Shown here piece after piece: positions 43,157 to 52,828 of a stretch of 64,000 nt of DNA (positions are counted from its first letter, which is position 1; each line of letters starts with the position of its first letter). The notes under the pieces were generated by a model, which did no database searches, was not told the origin of the DNA, and saw only the letters and a list, made by a program, of their open reading frames with translations. The DNA is from Bacillota bacterium (lineage in GTDB: Bacteria > Bacillota > Clostridia > Acetivibrionales > DTU013), in NCBI GenBank assembly GCA_023411575.1, contig JAEYOP010000039.1, forward strand, positions 1 to 64,000, given 5' to 3'. The position numbers were made by a program, and so were the translations under genes.

Positions 43157-45022
43157 GTGCCTGTAGCAATAAGAGACGATATCCTGCAAAGCGTCGAGAA
43201 ACCGGCGAGATACACCGGCGGCGAATGGAACAGCATTGTCAAGCCGCCGTCCTCTGTGGACATCCGGTTTGCCTTCTGCTTCCCCGATACCTATGAGGTC
43301 GGCATGTCCCATCTGGGCATGCGCATCCTTTACCACCTGCTGAACGAGCGGGCGGATACGAGCTGCGAGAGGGTATTTGCGCCCTGGACGGACATGGAGC
43401 AAAAAATGCGGGAGAACGGCATTCCGCTGTTCAGTCTTGAGACCCGCGAGCCCGTGAGGAATTTCGATTTCATCGGGTTTACCCTGCAATATGAAATGAG
43501 CTACACCAACATCCTGAACATGCTTGATCTGGCCGGCGTCCCGCTGCTTCGCGAGGAACGGGGGGAAGGCCAGCCTTTTGTATGCGCCGGCGGTCCCTGC
43601 GCCTACAACCCGGAACCGCTTGCCGATTTTGTGGACTTCTTCATGCTCGGCGAAGGCGAGGACATCATCAATGAAGTCATGGACGCCTACGGCCAATGGA
43701 AGAAGGAAAGTGTGTCGCGGCAGGATTTCCTGAATAAAATAGTTGGTATAGAAGGGATCTACGTGCCGGGCTTCTATGAAGCGGAATATGGCCCCGACGG
43801 GACAATAAAAAGCTTTGAGCCCCGGAATGAGGCATATCCGAGGAAAATACGCAAAAGAATCATCGGGGATATGGATAAGGTCTATTTTCCGGAGAAAATC
43901 ATCGTCCCCTATACCTCCATCGTTCACGACCGGATCATGCTGGAGCTGTTCCGCGGCTGCACCAGAGGCTGCCGGTTCTGCCAGGCGGGCTTCGTATACC
44001 GGCCGGTGCGCGAGAAGACGCCGGAGCGGCTGGCGGAAATCGCACGAAAGCTGGAAAACAGCACGGGCTACGAAGAGATTTCACTGACGTCGCTGAGCAC
44101 AAGTGATTATTCCGGTCTTCCGCAGCTTACGACAGAGCTGATTGAGGAGATGGAGCCCAAAAAGGTGAATCTGGCCTTGCCGTCGCTCCGGATTGATTCC
44201 TTTTCGCTGGAGCTGATGGAAAAGGCGCAGAAGGTCAGGAAAAGCGGCCTTACGTTCGCACCGGAGGCCGGAACCCAGAGGCTCCGGGACATCATCAACA
44301 AGGGCGTTACGGAGGAGAATCTGCTCCATTCCGTGGGCCTGGCCTTCCGGGGCGGCTGGAACGGGGTGAAGCTGTATTTCATGATCGGACTGCCCCTTGA
44401 GACAATGGACGATATCGAGGGGATCGCGGCGCTTGGGAAAAAGGTGGTAGACGAATACTTTAAAATACCGAAGGAGCAGAGGGGAAAAGGGATGGAGGTC
44501 AGCATCAGCACCTCCTCCTTCGTGCCGAAGCCCTTTACGCCGTTCCAGTGGGAGGCGCAGGATACTATTGCGGAGCTGACGCAAAAGCAGCGGGCCCTGA
44601 AAGGGAGCATCAAGGACAGGCACCTGCGGTACAACTGGCACGACCCGGAGCTCAGCCTCCTGGAGGCGGTGTTCGCCCGGGGCGACCGGAGGACCGGAAA
44701 GGTGCTTCTCCGGGCGTGGCAGCGCGGCTGCCGGTTCGATGCCTGGGGAGAGCATTTCAAATACGACGCCTGGATGGGCGCGTTTGAAGACTGCGGGATC
44801 GATCCGGCCTTCTATGCCAACCGCAAGAGGGAGTTCTCGGAGATTCTGCCCTGGGATCATATTGATGTGGGCGTTTCGAAGAAATTCCTGATGAAGGAGA
44901 GCCAGAAGGCGGCAAAGGGTGAGGTAACACACAACTGTATGCAATCCTGCTCCGGCTGCGGCGCGACGGTTTTCAACGAGGGAATATGCCTTACAAAGGG
45001 AAGGGGGGAAGTGGATGAATAG
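43157..45022 (+). CDS. TIGR03960-type B12-binding/radical SAM protein
   Basis: 621 residues. An N-terminal cobalamin-binding-like region (FAFCFPDTYEVGMSHLGMR), then the radical SAM cluster motif CTRGCRFCQAGF (about 271-282) and a TIM-barrel part with LPSLRIDSF and FAPEAGTQRLR. A C-terminal Cys cluster (CMQSCSGCGA) may hold a further cluster or zinc. Starts with GTG behind CTGGAGG. It overlaps the DUF2344 gene by 8 bp; the two are nearly always paired and are linked to RNase G and L21, but the reaction is not known to me. Confidence 0.88.
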   Translation: MPVAIRDDILQSVEKPARYTGGEWNSIVKPPSSVDIRFAFCFPDTYEVGMSHLGMRILYHLLNERADTSCERVFAPWTDMEQKMRENGIPLFSLETREPVRNFDFIGFTLQYEMSYTNILNMLDLAGVPLLREERGEGQPFVCAGGPCAYNPEPLADFVDFFMLGEGEDIINEVMDAYGQWKKESVSRQDFLNKIVGIEGIYVPGFYEAEYGPDGTIKSFEPRNEAYPRKIRKRIIGDMDKVYFPEKIIVPYTSIVHDRIMLELFRGCTRGCRFCQAGFVYRPVREKTPERLAEIARKLENSTGYEEISLTSLSTSDYSGLPQLTTELIEEMEPKKVNLALPSLRIDSFSLELMEKAQKVRKSGLTFAPEAGTQRLRDIINKGVTEENLLHSVGLAFRGGWNGVKLYFMIGLPLETMDDIEGIAALGKKVVDEYFKIPKEQRGKGMEVSISTSSFVPKPFTPFQWEAQDTIAELTQKQRALKGSIKDRHLRYNWHDPELSLLEAVFARGDRRTGKVLLRAWQRGCRFDAWGEHFKYDAWMGAFEDCGIDPAFYANRKREFSEILPWDHIDVGVSKKFLMKESQKAAKGEVTHNCMQSCSGCGATVFNEGICLTKGRGEVDE

Positions 45023-45746
45023 CATACGAATCCGGTTTACGCGGGGCGAGGGCGTGAAATTTATTTCCCACCTGGATTTGATGAAAGCCTTCGAACGGGC
45101 CATCCGGCGTTCCGGCCTGCCCATTGCCTATTCCCAGGGCTTCAATCCCCATCCGCAGATGGTCTTCGGACTGCCCCTGTCGGTAGGGGTGACAAGCGGC
45201 GGGGAATATGCCGACTTCGACCTTGCGCAGCCGGTACGGCCGCAGGATTTCCTGGAGGGGCTGAACGCGTCCCTTCCCGGCGGCATCCGGGTTACGGCGG
45301 CCGATGAGAAGCACACAAAAGCCAATATTATGGCGTCGATCGCAGGCGCTGATTACGATTTGCAGATATTCTCCAAAACGGCGCAGGCGCCGGAAGAGGC
45401 GGAAGCAAAGCTGAAGGCGCTGCTGGGAATGGACAGCGTCAAAGTGCTGAAGGAGGGCAAGGGCGAGGCGAAGGAGATCGATATAAGGCCGCTGATTCAC
45501 AGAGCCGTGATCGAGCCGGTCGTGGAGCCGCCCTTCGGTTACGGGGACTTTGACGCGGCCTTCGAAGTGCATGCGCGTTTCAGCGCGGGCAATACGGCCA
45601 ATCTGAGGCCGGAGCTTTTTGTGAAGGCGCTGGCGGAAAAGACCGGTTTCCCCGTTGCGGCAAGCCGGCTGCACCGGAGGGCCCTCTATGTGAATAAAGG
45701 GGGCGTCCTGACGGACCCGCTGGATCAAGAGGTTCTTGCCGGATAA
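45015..45746 (+). CDS. TIGR03936-type radical SAM-associated protein (DUF2344)
   Basis: 243 residues matching DUF2344: RIRFTRGEGVKFISHLDLMK, FERAIRRSGLPIAYSQGFNPHP and FGLPLSVGVTS. It has no cluster Cys motif of its own and probably forms a functional pair with the preceding radical SAM protein, to which it is coupled by overlap. AAGGGGGGAAG serves as SD. Confidence 0.88.
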   Translation: MNSIRIRFTRGEGVKFISHLDLMKAFERAIRRSGLPIAYSQGFNPHPQMVFGLPLSVGVTSGGEYADFDLAQPVRPQDFLEGLNASLPGGIRVTAADEKHTKANIMASIAGADYDLQIFSKTAQAPEEAEAKLKALLGMDSVKVLKEGKGEAKEIDIRPLIHRAVIEPVVEPPFGYGDFDAAFEVHARFSAGNTANLRPELFVKALAEKTGFPVAASRLHRRALYVNKGGVLTDPLDQEVLAG

Positions 45747-45799
45747 AGGGGCGCCCCATCTATGGTCATTTATTTTTTTGAAATATAGGCGGTGAGAAA

Positions 45800-47314
45800 T
45801 TGGGAAACGAATTGATCGTTGATATCGGACCCGGCGAGAACCGTGTCGCGCTGCTGGAAGACAAGGAGCTTGTCGAAATCTATATTGAACGGCCCAATAC
45901 GGAAAGAATGGTCGGAAATATATACAGGGGAAAGGTCAGCAGCGTGCTGCCGGGAATGCAGGCCGCATTCATCGATATAGGCTATGAAAAGAACGCGTTC
46001 CTTTATGTTGCGGACATCCTTGCGAGAAAGGATTACATGGAAGATGAGGAGGAGGCCGAGCCGGACGTAAAGGGATACAATATCGGCGAACTGCTTAAAA
46101 GCGGCGAGGAACTGACGGTGCAGGTCATAAAGGAACCGATCGGCACCAAGGGGCCCAGGGTCACCACCCATGTGACGCTGCCGGGAAGGCATCTTGTCCT
46201 TCTTCCCAACGCGGAGTATACAGGGGTGTCCAGAAGGATTGAAAACGAAAGCGAAAGGGGCAAGCTGAAAAAGATCGCCGAAAAGCTGAAGCCGAAGGGG
46301 ATGGGCCTGATCGTCCGGACGGCTTCGGAGGGCCTGGAGGAGGAAGATTTTTCGCAGGATCTCAGCTTTTTGCTCAAGCTGTGGGAAAACATCCGGCACA
46401 AGGAGCGGAGCGGCCCTGTCCCGCGGTGCATCCACAAGGACTTGAGCCTTGTTTACAGGACCGTTAGGGACCTGTTCACCCTGGACATAGACAAGTTTGT
46501 CATCAATGACCGGCAGGAATGTGCGAAAGTGCTGGAACTGGTGGAGATGATTTCTCCCGCTTTAAAATACAGGGTCGAATATTTCAGCAAAACCAATCCG
46601 CTTTTTGAGCATTACCAGTTGGAAACCAAAATAGCCCGGGCCCTGGCGCGGAAAGTCTGGCTCAAATGCGGCGGGTACCTTGTGATCGACAAGACCGAGG
46701 CGCTGACGGTGATCGACGTGAATACGGGCAAGTATGTCGGCGGCAGCAATCTCGAGGATACCGTGCTGAAGACGAACGTGGAGGCGGCGCGGGAAATTGC
46801 CAAGCAGATCCGGCTCCGGGATATCGGAGGCATCATTATCATCGATTTTATCGACATGCACGAGCACCAGCATCAGCAGATGGTGCTCGACGCCTTGAAG
46901 CAGGCCCTGCGCAAGGACCGGACAAAGACGACCGTCGTAGACATGACGGGTCTCGGCCTGATCGAAATGACCCGGAAGAAGGTCCGGCAGGAGCTATCCA
47001 CCGTGCTTCACACGGACTGCCCCTATTGCGAGGGGACGGGCAAGATCCTTTCCCCGGAAGCGATGGCCCGGAATGTGGAGAAGGAAATCAGCCAGTATTT
47101 CGGACAGTCCATTGCAAATGCGGTGCAGGTGGAGGTTCATCCCACGGTGGCAATGGTGCTGAAGGCGGATTTGAGCGGCAATTTCGCAAGGCTCCAGGAA
47201 ACCTACGGCAAGAAGATATTCTTCAAGGCTTCCGAAGAGATGCGGCATGAGGAAATGAGGATAAAGGAAACGCAGCCGGACATCAGGCCGGATCGGGAAA
47301 AGTGCGGAATTTGA
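45800..47314 (+). CDS. rng: Ribonuclease G (RNase E/G family)
   Basis: 504 residues. N-terminal S1-like region (RMVGNIYRGKVSSVLPGMQAAFIDIGYEKNAFLYV), the RNase H-like and catalytic DNase I-like parts with metal-binding Asp residues in TVIDVNTGKYVGG and IIIDFIDM, and the zinc-link CPYCEGTG. It cuts single-stranded RNA, for example in 16S rRNA 5' maturation. Translation starts with TTG after GGCGGTGAG. Last gene of the radical SAM operon; L21, its usual downstream neighbour, is now about 10 kb away. Confidence 0.93.
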   Translation: MGNELIVDIGPGENRVALLEDKELVEIYIERPNTERMVGNIYRGKVSSVLPGMQAAFIDIGYEKNAFLYVADILARKDYMEDEEEAEPDVKGYNIGELLKSGEELTVQVIKEPIGTKGPRVTTHVTLPGRHLVLLPNAEYTGVSRRIENESERGKLKKIAEKLKPKGMGLIVRTASEGLEEEDFSQDLSFLLKLWENIRHKERSGPVPRCIHKDLSLVYRTVRDLFTLDIDKFVINDRQECAKVLELVEMISPALKYRVEYFSKTNPLFEHYQLETKIARALARKVWLKCGGYLVIDKTEALTVIDVNTGKYVGGSNLEDTVLKTNVEAAREIAKQIRLRDIGGIIIIDFIDMHEHQHQQMVLDALKQALRKDRTKTTVVDMTGLGLIEMTRKKVRQELSTVLHTDCPYCEGTGKILSPEAMARNVEKEISQYFGQSIANAVQVEVHPTVAMVLKADLSGNFARLQETYGKKIFFKASEEMRHEEMRIKETQPDIRPDREKCGI

Positions 47315-47353
47315 GGCACTGCGGTTTTCCATGCCGGGAGGGGGAATAGAAGG

Positions 47354-47382
47354 TTGATCTTTTATATCCCTTCCAGTATAAT
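47354..47382 (+). promoter_or_regulatory. sigma-A promoter of the LuxR-type response regulator
   Basis: TTGATC (47354-47359), a 17-bp spacer and TATAAT (47377-47382). The -35 lies in the sequence AGGTTGATCTTTT, which recurs inverted at 51218-51230. Confidence 0.6.
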
Positions 47383-47424
47383 GAACTTGTTGCCTGGGAC
47401 CTCTACCGTAAGGAGTATGAAGCC

Positions 47425-48117
47425 GTGGAAAGCAAGATCAAGGTACTGATTGCAGAAGATGTGGAGCCCATTCAAAAAAGATATTGCACCATCCTTTCCC
47501 GGGATCCCCTTATCACGGTGGGCGGCTGCGCCCGGAACGGCTACGAGGCGGTCATGCTGGCTGCCCTTCACCGGCCGGACGTCATCTTGATGGACATTGA
47601 GATGGAGGACCGGGAGGCCGGCATCAAAGCCACCCGGGAAATCACGCGCCAGTTCCCGGAGATGAAGGTGGTCATCCTGACCGTCCATGAGGAGGACGAA
47701 CTGATTTTTTCCGCGTTCCAGGCGGGAGCCACGGATTACCTCGTCAAAAACGCGTCCCCCGACGAACTCCTTCATTGCGTCAAGGACGCCTATTACAACC
47801 GTTCGCCGATCCGCCCCATGGTGGCGGAAAAGATCCGCCGGGAATTTCAGCGGGTGAAGTCCAAGGAAGAAAGCCTTCTTTACGCCATTCATATTCTTTC
47901 ACAATTGACCCATACGGAGATGGATATTCTGTATCTCCTGGCCCAGGGCAAATCCCGGAAGGAAATCTGCGACATCCGTTTCGTAGAGCTTTCCACCGTC
48001 AAGACCCAGCTTCACAGCATATTGAAGAAATTCGGGAAGGATTCCGTCGCGGAGGTCCTCCAGTTGCTGAACAGCCTCAACATCTTTGAGACCTTCAAAA
48101 GCTTCAGCCGGTCCTAG
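47425..48117 (+). CDS. NarL/LuxR-family response regulator
   Basis: 230 residues: receiver domain with phospho-acceptor D57 (DVILMDIEME), Thr/Lys switch residues (VILTVHEEDE, YLVKNASP), and a C-terminal LuxR-type helix-turn-helix (LTHTEMDILYLLAQGKSRKEIC, LSTVKTQLHSILKK). Translation starts with GTG, 9 nt after AAGGAG. The likely kinase is encoded on the other strand at 49639-51141. It probably controls the carbohydrate genes around it. Confidence 0.9.
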   Translation: MESKIKVLIAEDVEPIQKRYCTILSRDPLITVGGCARNGYEAVMLAALHRPDVILMDIEMEDREAGIKATREITRQFPEMKVVILTVHEEDELIFSAFQAGATDYLVKNASPDELLHCVKDAYYNRSPIRPMVAEKIRREFQRVKSKEESLLYAIHILSQLTHTEMDILYLLAQGKSRKEICDIRFVELSTVKTQLHSILKKFGKDSVAEVLQLLNSLNIFETFKSFSRS

Positions 48118-48231
48118 ATGGTACAGACCAAGGAAGTGGATGATTTTTAAACCTGCCCAATTTCAGCCGTCTCGTTTATAGTGAAAGAGCATGAACAGAA
48201 TAAAAAGAAAGACGGGAAACGGGGGAGAATT

Positions 48232-49578
48232 ATGAACAGGGACTTTATACAGGTATGCGGCGAGCACCTGGAGGTAAACGGCGAAAGGCTCATGATGCGC
48301 GGTCTGGGCGTCGGAAGCTGGATGAATATCGAACACTTCATGCTGGGAATTCCGGGAACGGAATCCGTTATGCGGGAAGCTTTCCGGGAAGTATTCGGAG
48401 CGGAGACGGCGGAAGCGTTTTTCGACTCCTTTCTGGCCAATTTCCTAACAGAGGAGGATTTTGTCTACCTTTCCTCCCTGGGTATCAATACGCTGCGGCT
48501 GCCGGTCAACTATCACCATTTTATCGACGACCAGCACCCGGAGACCTTTCTGGAGAAGGGCTTCCAGGTGCTTGATCCTGTCCTGCGGCTCTGTGAAAGG
48601 TATAAAATCTACGCGATCCTCGAACTCCATGCGGTTCCGGGGGGACAGAATCCGGACTGGCACAGCGACAATAATACGGGCATTTCTCATTTCTGGCATT
48701 ACCGCTGCTTCCGGGATCAGATCGTCCGACTCTGGGGCCATATCGCCCGGCATTACGCGAAGAATCCCTGGGTCGGGGCCTACGACCTTCTGAACGAGCC
48801 GTTCCTGCTGCCGGAGCCGTCCCTGCTGCAAGAGTTCTATAACGAAGCCGTCGCGGAGATCCGCAAGTTTGACCGGTCCCACGTCATTTTCCTGGAAGGG
48901 GACCGCTTTGCCATGGACTTCAGCATGCTGGAAATGCCGGAGGATCCCCAGGTGGCCTTTGAATTCCATTACTACCCGACGGTCTGGAATCCGGATGCTT
49001 TAAGCGAGCGAATGCCGGCCGCCGAAAGAACCCATATTTTCGAAGACGGCTTCCGGGAGATGCTGGCTCTGCGCGAACGCTTCCACCGGCCCCTCTGGTG
49101 CGGGGAGTTGGGCTGCGTCATCACGGGCAACGATCCCGGGTTTATCTGCAGCCTGGACCGGGAAATGCTGGAGCTGTGCGAAAAGCACGCCGTGTCCTGG
49201 ACGCTGTGGGCGTACAAGGACTCCCAGTACATGGGAATCGTCCACCCGGGGGACGAAACGCCCTGGATCCGGTTCAGCAACAAAATCCGGGCCCGGTGGA
49301 AGCTGCCGGAGGAGATGGAGACGGCGGACAAAACACTCCATCTGCTCGGGGAGAAGTTTTTTGACCCCCTGGAGGACGGGCTGAGATATAAGCTGCAGTT
49401 CAGGCTCAGGACCCTGTTTCAGACGATCTACACGGAGCAGATTTTAAAGCCCGAGCTTAGAAAGCTCACGGCGGAAGAGCTTCTCCGGCTGCCGGAGTCT
49501 TTCCGGCTCAGTAACTGCACAGTCCGGAAGGAAATGGACCGCATGCTCCGGGAACTGGTCCGGCAAGCCGGGGAATGA
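48232..49578 (+). CDS. Glycoside hydrolase family 5 (cellulase/mannanase-type)
   Basis: 448 residues of the GH5 (clan A) fold: GLGVGSWMN at the start, RLPVNYHHF, the acid/base Glu at about 189 in DLLNEP and the nucleophile Glu at about 292 in WCGELG. No signal peptide, membrane segment or carbohydrate-binding domain is seen, so it should act inside the cell on imported oligosaccharides. Neighbouring GH2 suggests beta-mannosides or beta-glucosides, but the GH5 subfamily cannot be fixed by eye. The start at 48232 follows GGGGGAG. Confidence 0.85.
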   Translation: MNRDFIQVCGEHLEVNGERLMMRGLGVGSWMNIEHFMLGIPGTESVMREAFREVFGAETAEAFFDSFLANFLTEEDFVYLSSLGINTLRLPVNYHHFIDDQHPETFLEKGFQVLDPVLRLCERYKIYAILELHAVPGGQNPDWHSDNNTGISHFWHYRCFRDQIVRLWGHIARHYAKNPWVGAYDLLNEPFLLPEPSLLQEFYNEAVAEIRKFDRSHVIFLEGDRFAMDFSMLEMPEDPQVAFEFHYYPTVWNPDALSERMPAAERTHIFEDGFREMLALRERFHRPLWCGELGCVITGNDPGFICSLDREMLELCEKHAVSWTLWAYKDSQYMGIVHPGDETPWIRFSNKIRARWKLPEEMETADKTLHLLGEKFFDPLEDGLRYKLQFRLRTLFQTIYTEQILKPELRKLTAEELLRLPESFRLSNCTVRKEMDRMLRELVRQAGE

Positions 49579-49638
49579 AAGACTGCCGACACATGGGTGG
49601 ATAAAAAATCATCCCTCCGGTTTTCCTTCCGGCTTCCC

Positions 49639-51141
49639 TCAACCTCGCTCCATACCGGGCAGCATGATTTTGAAAGCGGTTCCCTGTCCATGGACGCTGG
49701 ATACGCTGATCTTCCCCTCATGGGCGCGGATGATCCGGTAGCACAGGGACAAGCCGATGCCCCAGTTCTTTGAAACCGGCTTGCTGGAGTAGAAGGGAAC
49801 AAATATTTTTTTCAGATTTTCGGGCGGGATGCCCTCTCCCCGGTCGCGGACGGTGATGATGACCCATTTGGAATGCCGCTGTACCTCTATCCCGATGGTT
49901 TTCCGCCCGGGTTCCATGTCCCGGGCGGCATCCACGGCGTTGGTGAGGAGATTGACGAAAGCCTGGGACAGGTACTGGGTGTCCATGAGAATCCGGGGGA
50001 CGGGCTCTTCGATCCGGATATCGACGTCAAAGTCCCCGAGGCTGCTTCCCATAATGCCAAGGGCCTCCTCAATGGGCTTGTCAACGGTATTGGCCACCAG
50101 CATGAGCCGGGTGTTCCGCGTGCTGCGGTGAATGACATCAAGGCGGGAATACAGGCGCTGGCAGCGCTCCGTGATTTCTTCGGCCTGTTTCTTTGCTTCC
50201 GCAATTTCCTGGAGCTTTTCCACCTCGGCGAGGATCGCCAGCAGTTCGTTTTTCATATAGTGGCAGAACACCTTGGAGGTCGTATTTGCCGCGTCGATCT
50301 CTCTGGACAGCCCGGTTTCGTGGCTGTGGAGCCTGTTCTGGATGGAGACGTAGCGATAGAGGAAAAATAAGATCACTACGAAAAAGACCATCAGAATATA
50401 GGGCGCCAGGTTATAAAAAAGCGTGTTTTTCCCCAGCGGGACGGACCGGTAGGAGGTGTAGCCGGCAATTTTGGAGACGCGGACCAGGAAGGCCGGCGCC
50501 CAGTACATTAAGTAGAAATAGGTGGATACGATCGCCGCAAAGCAGGCGTTCACGGTCAGGACATACAGCTTGATCACCCGGATGGACGGCGTTTTCCAGT
50601 AGTAATAAACCATCATGACCACGGCGGCGATGACGGCGGACACGTTTCCCGCGACAAAGACGGACCGGACGATCCCTTCGGCGGCGTAAACCTGTTGCAC
50701 GGTCATGTAGTCCGGATACAGGAGATAATAAATGAGCTTGTAGACCGCGGGATCGAAGATCAGCACCTGAGCGGCAAACCATGGAATCAGGGCAAGGGTG
50801 AGCTTGTACGCAAAATTCCTTTGGGCCTGGAAGACAAAAGAGCAGGCAAAACAAAAGGTCAGATAGAGAAAACCGGCCGAGCTGACGTTGATCATACGGA
50901 CAACGGTGCTTTGATGGACCGGAAAAAAGATGAGGAAATTCCAGACTGCTTTATCCATGGCAAAGTACCCCTGGATAATATTGTCGTAGTAGGAATCCTT
51001 GCCGAGGTAAAGCAGAACGGAAAACAGGACGACAAGGTAGAGGGCCAGCATGGAAATGAGATGCTTGGTGGAACGGTTTTTCTTATCCGTGATAAAAAGA
51101 AACACAATAAGCAGCATGAATACCAGGAGCATGATATACAA
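49639..51141 (-). CDS. Multi-pass sensor histidine kinase
   Basis: 500 residues. About eight membrane helices (roughly 1-255), then a His-kinase region with the probable phosphorylation site in FCHYMKNELLAI and an HATPase_c domain (NLLTNAVDAA, DRGEGIPPENL, GIGLSLCY). It begins with TTG, 7 nt after GAGGTG; an in-frame ATG lies three codons on. It is convergent with the GH5 gene and divergent from the sugar-binding protein gene. It is the obvious partner for the LuxR-type regulator at 47425. Confidence 0.85.
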   Translation of the reverse strand: MYIMLLVFMLLIVFLFITDKKNRSTKHLISMLALYLVVLFSVLLYLGKDSYYDNIIQGYFAMDKAVWNFLIFFPVHQSTVVRMINVSSAGFLYLTFCFACSFVFQAQRNFAYKLTLALIPWFAAQVLIFDPAVYKLIYYLLYPDYMTVQQVYAAEGIVRSVFVAGNVSAVIAAVVMMVYYYWKTPSIRVIKLYVLTVNACFAAIVSTYFYLMYWAPAFLVRVSKIAGYTSYRSVPLGKNTLFYNLAPYILMVFFVVILFFLYRYVSIQNRLHSHETGLSREIDAANTTSKVFCHYMKNELLAILAEVEKLQEIAEAKKQAEEITERCQRLYSRLDVIHRSTRNTRLMLVANTVDKPIEEALGIMGSSLGDFDVDIRIEEPVPRILMDTQYLSQAFVNLLTNAVDAARDMEPGRKTIGIEVQRHSKWVIITVRDRGEGIPPENLKKIFVPFYSSKPVSKNWGIGLSLCYRIIRAHEGKISVSSVHGQGTAFKIMLPGMERG

Positions 51142-51341
51142 AACGGTTCACCTCTGCTCCCACCTTAGCACGGACCTCTACCCGTTGGCAAGTGGAACCT
51201 TCGGGAAACCTGTCGAAAAAAGATCAACCTATCGCGGCCGGGGCAAATATTGTAGCATGTATTCGTCGGCCGGGCCGTACGCCGTCCTGGCAGGGTCCGG
51301 CAGAAGTACGACAAATATGGTGTATAGGGAGGAAGCGAATT

Positions 51342-52652
51342 ATGAAAAGAAGGAAGGCTGGAGCGTGGATACTTTCGGCACTGCTGGCCATATCGGCGCT
51401 GACGGGCTGCGGGGGGGCGAAAACCGCTCCGGCGGATCAGGCCGAAGGGTCCATGACAGCTGCTCCGGCGGAAGAAACGGCGCCAGCAGCGGAAAAGGTG
51501 ACTCTGCAGTATTATGACTGGAGCGACGAGGAGCCGTACTTAACCGAGGTGGTCTCTCAGTTCAACGCGGCGAACCCGAACATTGAAATCAAAATGAACA
51601 TCATTCCCAGCAACGATTACGATGACAAGATCAAGGTGCTGTTAAGCGGAAATGAAGCGGATATCATGGGAATCCGGACCGTGGGCCAGGTTGCCCAGTT
51701 CGCCGAAGCCCAGTACATCCCGGATCTTACGGATAAAATCAACGGGAGCGGCATCGACGTGACCGCCTACGGCTCCATGTTCCAGAAAGCCGCGGTAGAT
51801 GGAAAATTCTACGCGCTTCCCACCCGGAGCTCCCAGTGGATGCTTTTCTACAACAAGGATATTTTCGACAAGGAAGGACTTCCCTACCCCACCCAAATGA
51901 CCTGGGACCAGTACGCGGACCTGGCGAAGCAGCTTACTAAAGGAGAGGGCGACAGCAAACAGTGGGGCGGTTACATGGTTAATTGGATCCTGCAGTTCCA
52001 GTCGGTCCAGCACGGAGTATATCTGACGGACGACGACCTGACCTACGACCGGCAGGGACTGGAGTTCCTCAACCGCATCTACAACGCGGATAAGTCCCAT
52101 ATGAGCTATGTAGATATGAAAGCCAACAATTCCGACGTCAATGCGGAGTTTGAGAAAGGCAACGTCGCCATGATGATGAACGGCGAATGGGAAATCAGCA
52201 TGCTGCTCAACGACGCGGCCGCCGGCAAGCACAACGTCAACTGGGAAGTGGCTCCGATCCCCGTTCCCGAAGGAGTCGAGAACGGAACCACCTGGGGGCA
52301 GTTCGCCTTTGCTTCCGTCTCCGCCCAGTCCAAATACCAGGACCAGGGCTTCGAATACGTGAAATACCTTTGCGGGCCGGAGGGCAGCAGGATTCTCGCC
52401 CGGAAGTCCATCATTCCCGCGTACCGCAACGAGGAGAACCAGAATGAATTTGTAAAGGCCACCGGCAAGGATTCCCTCAAATCCCTGTTTTCCGCCAAGG
52501 TCATCCAGGAGCAGCCGACCATCAGCTCCTTCACGCAGGTGCTGGCCGCCTTCAACGAGCATGCGGACCTGTACCTGATCGGCGAAAAGACTCTGGATGA
52601 AACCATGAAAAATTTTGAGGCCCAAAGAGCGGAGATTCTGGCCAAAAAGTAA
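51342..52652 (+). CDS. Sugar ABC transporter substrate-binding lipoprotein
   Basis: 436 residues. Lipoprotein signal peptide with lipobox ALTGC (Cys near 21), followed by a short Ala/Pro linker and a family 1 extracellular solute-binding fold (VTLQYYDWSDEEPYL, NEADIMGIRTVGQVAQF, FEKGNVAMMMNGEWEI). It delivers an oligosaccharide to the two permeases encoded downstream. AGGGAGG precedes the ATG at 51342. The preceding 200 bp hold the divergent control region with the kinase gene. Confidence 0.92.
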   Translation: MKRRKAGAWILSALLAISALTGCGGAKTAPADQAEGSMTAAPAEETAPAAEKVTLQYYDWSDEEPYLTEVVSQFNAANPNIEIKMNIIPSNDYDDKIKVLLSGNEADIMGIRTVGQVAQFAEAQYIPDLTDKINGSGIDVTAYGSMFQKAAVDGKFYALPTRSSQWMLFYNKDIFDKEGLPYPTQMTWDQYADLAKQLTKGEGDSKQWGGYMVNWILQFQSVQHGVYLTDDDLTYDRQGLEFLNRIYNADKSHMSYVDMKANNSDVNAEFEKGNVAMMMNGEWEISMLLNDAAAGKHNVNWEVAPIPVPEGVENGTTWGQFAFASVSAQSKYQDQGFEYVKYLCGPEGSRILARKSIIPAYRNEENQNEFVKATGKDSLKSLFSAKVIQEQPTISSFTQVLAAFNEHADLYLIGEKTLDETMKNFEAQRAEILAKK

Positions 52653-52752
52653 CAGGCAGCAAATAACAGGCAGCGGGCGGTAAATATCGGACAATAGACC
52701 CCGGACAGCAGACCCCGGACAGAAAGCAGCAGTTCCCGCTTCCGCAACGGAA

Positions 52753-52799
52753 TCAGAGGAACGGCACGGTTGTTTCGAACAGCATTGCCGTTCCTCTGA
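52753..52799. repeat. Inverted repeat between binding protein and permease genes
   Basis: TCAGAGGAACGGCA (52753-52766) pairs with TGCCGTTCCTCTGA (52786-52799); the loop has an inner TGTT/AACA stem. There is no T run. Upstream, two 13-bp tandem copies of AGACCCCGGACAG occur near 52697-52723. Such hairpins often protect the binding-protein mRNA or dampen read-through. Confidence 0.65.
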
Positions 52800-52828
52800 G
52801 CCTATCTTATCTGAAAGAGGGGGACCTC

